DNA from: Methanoculleus taiwanensis
Lineage (GTDB): Archaea; Halobacteriota; Methanomicrobia; Methanomicrobiales; Methanoculleaceae
Length of the DNA stretch: 64,000 bases
Assembly (NCBI RefSeq): GCF_004102725.1
Contig: NZ_LHQS01000001.1
Coordinates: 124,001-188,000 of the forward strand
Direction: 5' to 3'
Shown: piece after piece, positions 61,831-64,000 of the stretch
Layout: each line of letters opens with the position of its first letter
Position numbering within the stretch: the stretch's first letter is position 1
Translations under genes and position numbers: made by a program
The notes under the pieces: generated by a model
Database searches by the model: none
Told to the model about the DNA's origin: nothing
Seen by the model: only the letters and a program-made list of their open reading frames with translations

Positions 61831-63495
61831 CTATTCGCCAACCTCTTCACCAGAGCTGACCATCGCCACGACCTTTCCGGCAGCGTCGCGGAGCAGGGTG
61901 TTGTGCCACAGGATCTGCCGCTCGTCGCCGCCCTTCGTCAGCACCGGGCTCACTTCGGACGCCGGCGGTTCGGCATCCCCCGCCATCAGCCGGAGGAAGT
62001 TGGCGCCGAGTCGCTCGCGGAGCCGCTCGGGGACGATAGCTCCAAACCAGTCCTTCCCGACGAGTTCCGCTTCGGTATACCCAAGGATCCGGCAGCCTTT
62101 CCGATTCATCAGCTCGATCCGGGCGTCGGCGCCGACCACGGCGATCATCACCCCCGCAACGTCGAGATAACTCTGCGCACGGTCGCGCTGGGCGACGAGG
62201 AGATCTTCGGCGATCTTCCGGTCGGTGACGTCCTCGGCGATCCCGAGTATATACTTCGCTTCGCCCCGGGAGTCAGAGATCGGCACCTTCTTGACCCGGA
62301 GGATCCGTCCACTCCCATTCCCGACCTGGAACGTCTTCTCCGACAGGCTGTGGGCGTCATCCCCGAGGAACGCCGCCATATCTTCGGGGAAGAGTTCTGC
62401 CGCCCGCTTGCCCGCCATATCCTCGCTCGTCCTTCCCAGGAGTTCTACGGCGGCGTGGTTGAAGAAGACGAACGTCTGTTCTTTGACCTCTTTGACGAAG
62501 ACCATGCTCGGGATATTGTTCACGACGGAGTACAGGAACGATTTCCACTTCTTCACCCGCCGGATGGCATGCCTCCGGTCGGTGATATCACGGCAGACGA
62601 ACCGGTATCCGGTGAACTCGCCGATGATATCGAAGACCGCCGTTCCGTTGGCCTCGAGGAATACCAGATGGCCGTCTTTATGGAGCATGGTGCATTCAAA
62701 AAGGGTCGAGGCCGGCGTCCCGGCGCTCAGCGACCGAAGCCAGTCCCGTGCCCGATCCGCATCGGCGGGCGCCATGAAATCGCACGGGGTCTTCCCGACC
62801 ATCTCCTCGGGGGCATAACCAAGAAGATCGCTGCTCTTCGGACTGACGTAGGTGAAGGTGCCGCCCTCATTCAGGTTCCAGATAAGATCGTTGATATTCT
62901 CGACGAGGGCACGGAACATATTCTCGCTCTCCAGAAGCGCCTCCTCGGCCTGCTTCTTCTCGGAGATATCCTCGAGAATGATCGTCACCCCGGGCGAACC
63001 GTCGTTGAAGACGGTCGGGAGGATCTTGATCCTGAAGAAGAAGACCTCGGTCTGCCGGACGAACCGGAGCTCCTCGACGAAATCGGTGCCGCCCAGCGCC
63101 TGTGCGATCCTCGTCCGGATCAGCGGGTGATCGAAGGCGGCGAGCGGCGAGCGGGCCATCTCTTTCCCGAGGAGGTCGTCGCGGTCTCCCCCGGCAAACG
63201 AGCAGGCCGCATCGTTCGCCTGCATGATCCGGGTTTCACGATCAAGTACCACGACGATATCGGACGAGAAATTCAGCATGGCGGAGATGGGTACCCGCTG
63301 GGAGAGGAAGAAGACTTTCGCCTTCCCGTAGGTTCTCATCTCCGCCTGACCGGAGATGAGCAGGATATCGAGGTAGCGGGATACGGTATTTCTATTGATG
63401 CCAACGGCTGCGGCGATGTCGGTCACCGACATTCCTCGCGGATTCGCCTTCAGCAGACCGATTATCGGAGAGAGTTCGTCAGAATACGGATCCAT
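61831..63495 (-). CDS. HTH-PAS one-component regulator
   Basis: This 554-residue protein has an N-terminal HTH (ANPRGMSVTDIAAAVGINRN then TVSRYLDILLISGQAE) and four PAS domains at about 70-180, 190-310, 320-430 and 440-554. The PAS cores are LVENINDLIWNLNEGGTF and similar. There is no kinase or output domain, so it is a DNA-binding one-component sensor. The repeat-bearing region upstream may hold its operator. Its own ligand, perhaps heme, flavin or small molecule, cannot be told. Confidence 0.87.
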   Translation of the reverse strand: MDPYSDELSPIIGLLKANPRGMSVTDIAAAVGINRNTVSRYLDILLISGQAEMRTYGKAKVFFLSQRVPISAMLNFSSDIVVVLDRETRIMQANDAACSFAGGDRDDLLGKEMARSPLAAFDHPLIRTRIAQALGGTDFVEELRFVRQTEVFFFRIKILPTVFNDGSPGVTIILEDISEKKQAEEALLESENMFRALVENINDLIWNLNEGGTFTYVSPKSSDLLGYAPEEMVGKTPCDFMAPADADRARDWLRSLSAGTPASTLFECTMLHKDGHLVFLEANGTAVFDIIGEFTGYRFVCRDITDRRHAIRRVKKWKSFLYSVVNNIPSMVFVKEVKEQTFVFFNHAAVELLGRTSEDMAGKRAAELFPEDMAAFLGDDAHSLSEKTFQVGNGSGRILRVKKVPISDSRGEAKYILGIAEDVTDRKIAEDLLVAQRDRAQSYLDVAGVMIAVVGADARIELMNRKGCRILGYTEAELVGKDWFGAIVPERLRERLGANFLRLMAGDAEPPASEVSPVLTKGGDERQILWHNTLLRDAAGKVVAMVSSGEEVGE

Positions 63496-63534
63496 GCCAT
63501 ACTATCATTCGCCGGGATGGGTATTAGTGCTTTG

Positions 63535-63600
63535 TTTGTTGCACACCATAACGCAAGCCATAACGAATGCGCTAATGCTTCAGTTAATGCAATGCAATAA
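63535..63600. promoter_or_regulatory. Repeat-bearing region upstream of the PAS regulator
   Basis: On the plus strand CCATAACG occurs twice (CACCATAACGCAAGCCATAACGAA, given as two adjacent units at about 63543-63566), followed by repeated TAATGC-type units (GCTAATGCTTC, TTAATGCAATGCAAT). These short direct repeats directly precede the regulator gene and could be operator sites for its HTH domain. Confidence 0.4.
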
Positions 63601-63603
63601 AGG

Positions 63604-63960
63604 AAATATTTATATAAGTATCCCACCAACACTTGATCCCCAGAGTCAGAAGAGATACGGGGAATCTCTCCGGACATGTGGCATGACCACATGTCTGATC
63701 TGGCATGTTCGGCCGGAGTCGGCACAACTCCGGTCAAACGGGCACCATTACCACCAAACGTCAGGGCTCCCGCACCACCTCCCGAATCAGGGGGGTTAGC
63801 GGACCCACACCTCTCTACCGAAACAACAGCATCCAAAGCACGGGAGGGCGGTCGGCACAGCCGCCCTCCCCGTAACGTCCCATGGTTATCACACACCTCA
63901 TCACCCCCCTCGGAGAATATCTGTCCGGCACTATGCCGGCAATCCATTCTTTTTCTAACC
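63604..63960 (+). ncRNA. Candidate structured non-coding RNA with serial hairpins
   Basis: A strong TATA-like box (AATATTTATATAAG, 63605-63618) is followed by no convincing gene but by perfect inverted repeats. These are AGAGAT/ATCTCT (63651-63669), GACATGTGG/CCACATGTC (63673-63695), CCGGAGT/ACTCCGG (63713-63733), GGGAGGGCGG/CCGCCCTCCC (63842-63870) and CCGGCA/TGCCGG (63925-63939, followed by T-rich sequence). The third and fourth share loop sequence TCGGCACA, which occurs again unpaired near 63988-63996. The pattern suggests a structured transcript; limits are approximate. Confidence 0.5.
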
Positions 63961-64000
63961 GCATTCTCAAAGAGGGCGAGCACCGGATCGGCACATTTCC

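Noticed and set aside
63462-63983. Minus-strand 173-residue frame across the right edge
   Set aside because: It crosses the promoter and several perfect hairpins, and its codon use does not look like neighbouring genes.

Overview
The window is a 64 kb piece of a GC-rich methanogenic archaeal chromosome, most likely from the order Methanomicrobiales (Methanoculleus-like; this assignment is inference from gene content and the high GC). Diagnostic features are the F420-reducing hydrogenase operon frhADGB, archaeal MptA, RNA polymerase subunit L, aIF2-beta, aEF-1beta, an archaeal SRP RNA, a coenzyme F390 synthetase-like enzyme, MfnE and DUF3821-type surface proteins. Many genes have a TATA-like box 20-30 bp before the start codon and no clear Shine-Dalgarno site, which suggests leaderless transcripts; others have strong GGAGG-type sites.

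Layout. 1-3520 (minus): frhA-frhD-frhG-frhB, with frhB cut by the window edge. 3750-15300: housekeeping genes (mptA, ilvC, flavodoxin, purL, aIF2-beta, rpoL, a metallo-hydrolase/AAA pair, methionine aminopeptidase, an M24 peptidase, a small winged-helix regulator). 15335-21505: tRNA-Asn, a radical SAM/SPASM protein, an FmdE-like protein with a BtuCDF-type ABC importer, an isolated 5S rRNA gene and a CAT-anticodon tRNA.

21700-40940 is an accessory envelope/stress region. It holds two AI-2E-family permeases, three SpoIIAA-like proteins, two paralogous membrane-anchored helical proteins, a PHP phosphoesterase, a cardiolipin synthase, three DUF1269-type proteins, a TMEM175-type channel, a broken MscS channel, a SHOCT protein and a radical SAM sulfatase-maturase-like enzyme. 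It also holds a heavily decayed sulfatase, transposase fragments and a diverged 170-bp repeat pair. It ends with the most striking gene, a pentameric ligand-gated ion channel homologue carrying two extra beta-rich extracellular domains. Ion channels, lipid synthesis and membrane proteins of unknown function together suggest adaptation to osmotic or envelope stress (inference).

40990-64000 returns to mixed core and signalling genes: SRP RNA followed by malate dehydrogenase, aEF-1beta with a zinc-ribbon partner, MfnE, a secreted phospholipase D-like protein, small HTH regulators, and PAS/GAF sensors without kinase domains. It also has a ferredoxin-dependent disulfide reductase/NrdH pair, a metallo-beta-lactamase/kinase-like fusion, F390 synthetase, an SLC13 transporter, threonine-rich surface proteins, a STAS/HEAT pair and a LemA/DUF2207 pair. 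The last 400 bp lack a convincing gene but hold a TATA box and a series of perfect hairpins, two of which share the loop TCGGCACA.
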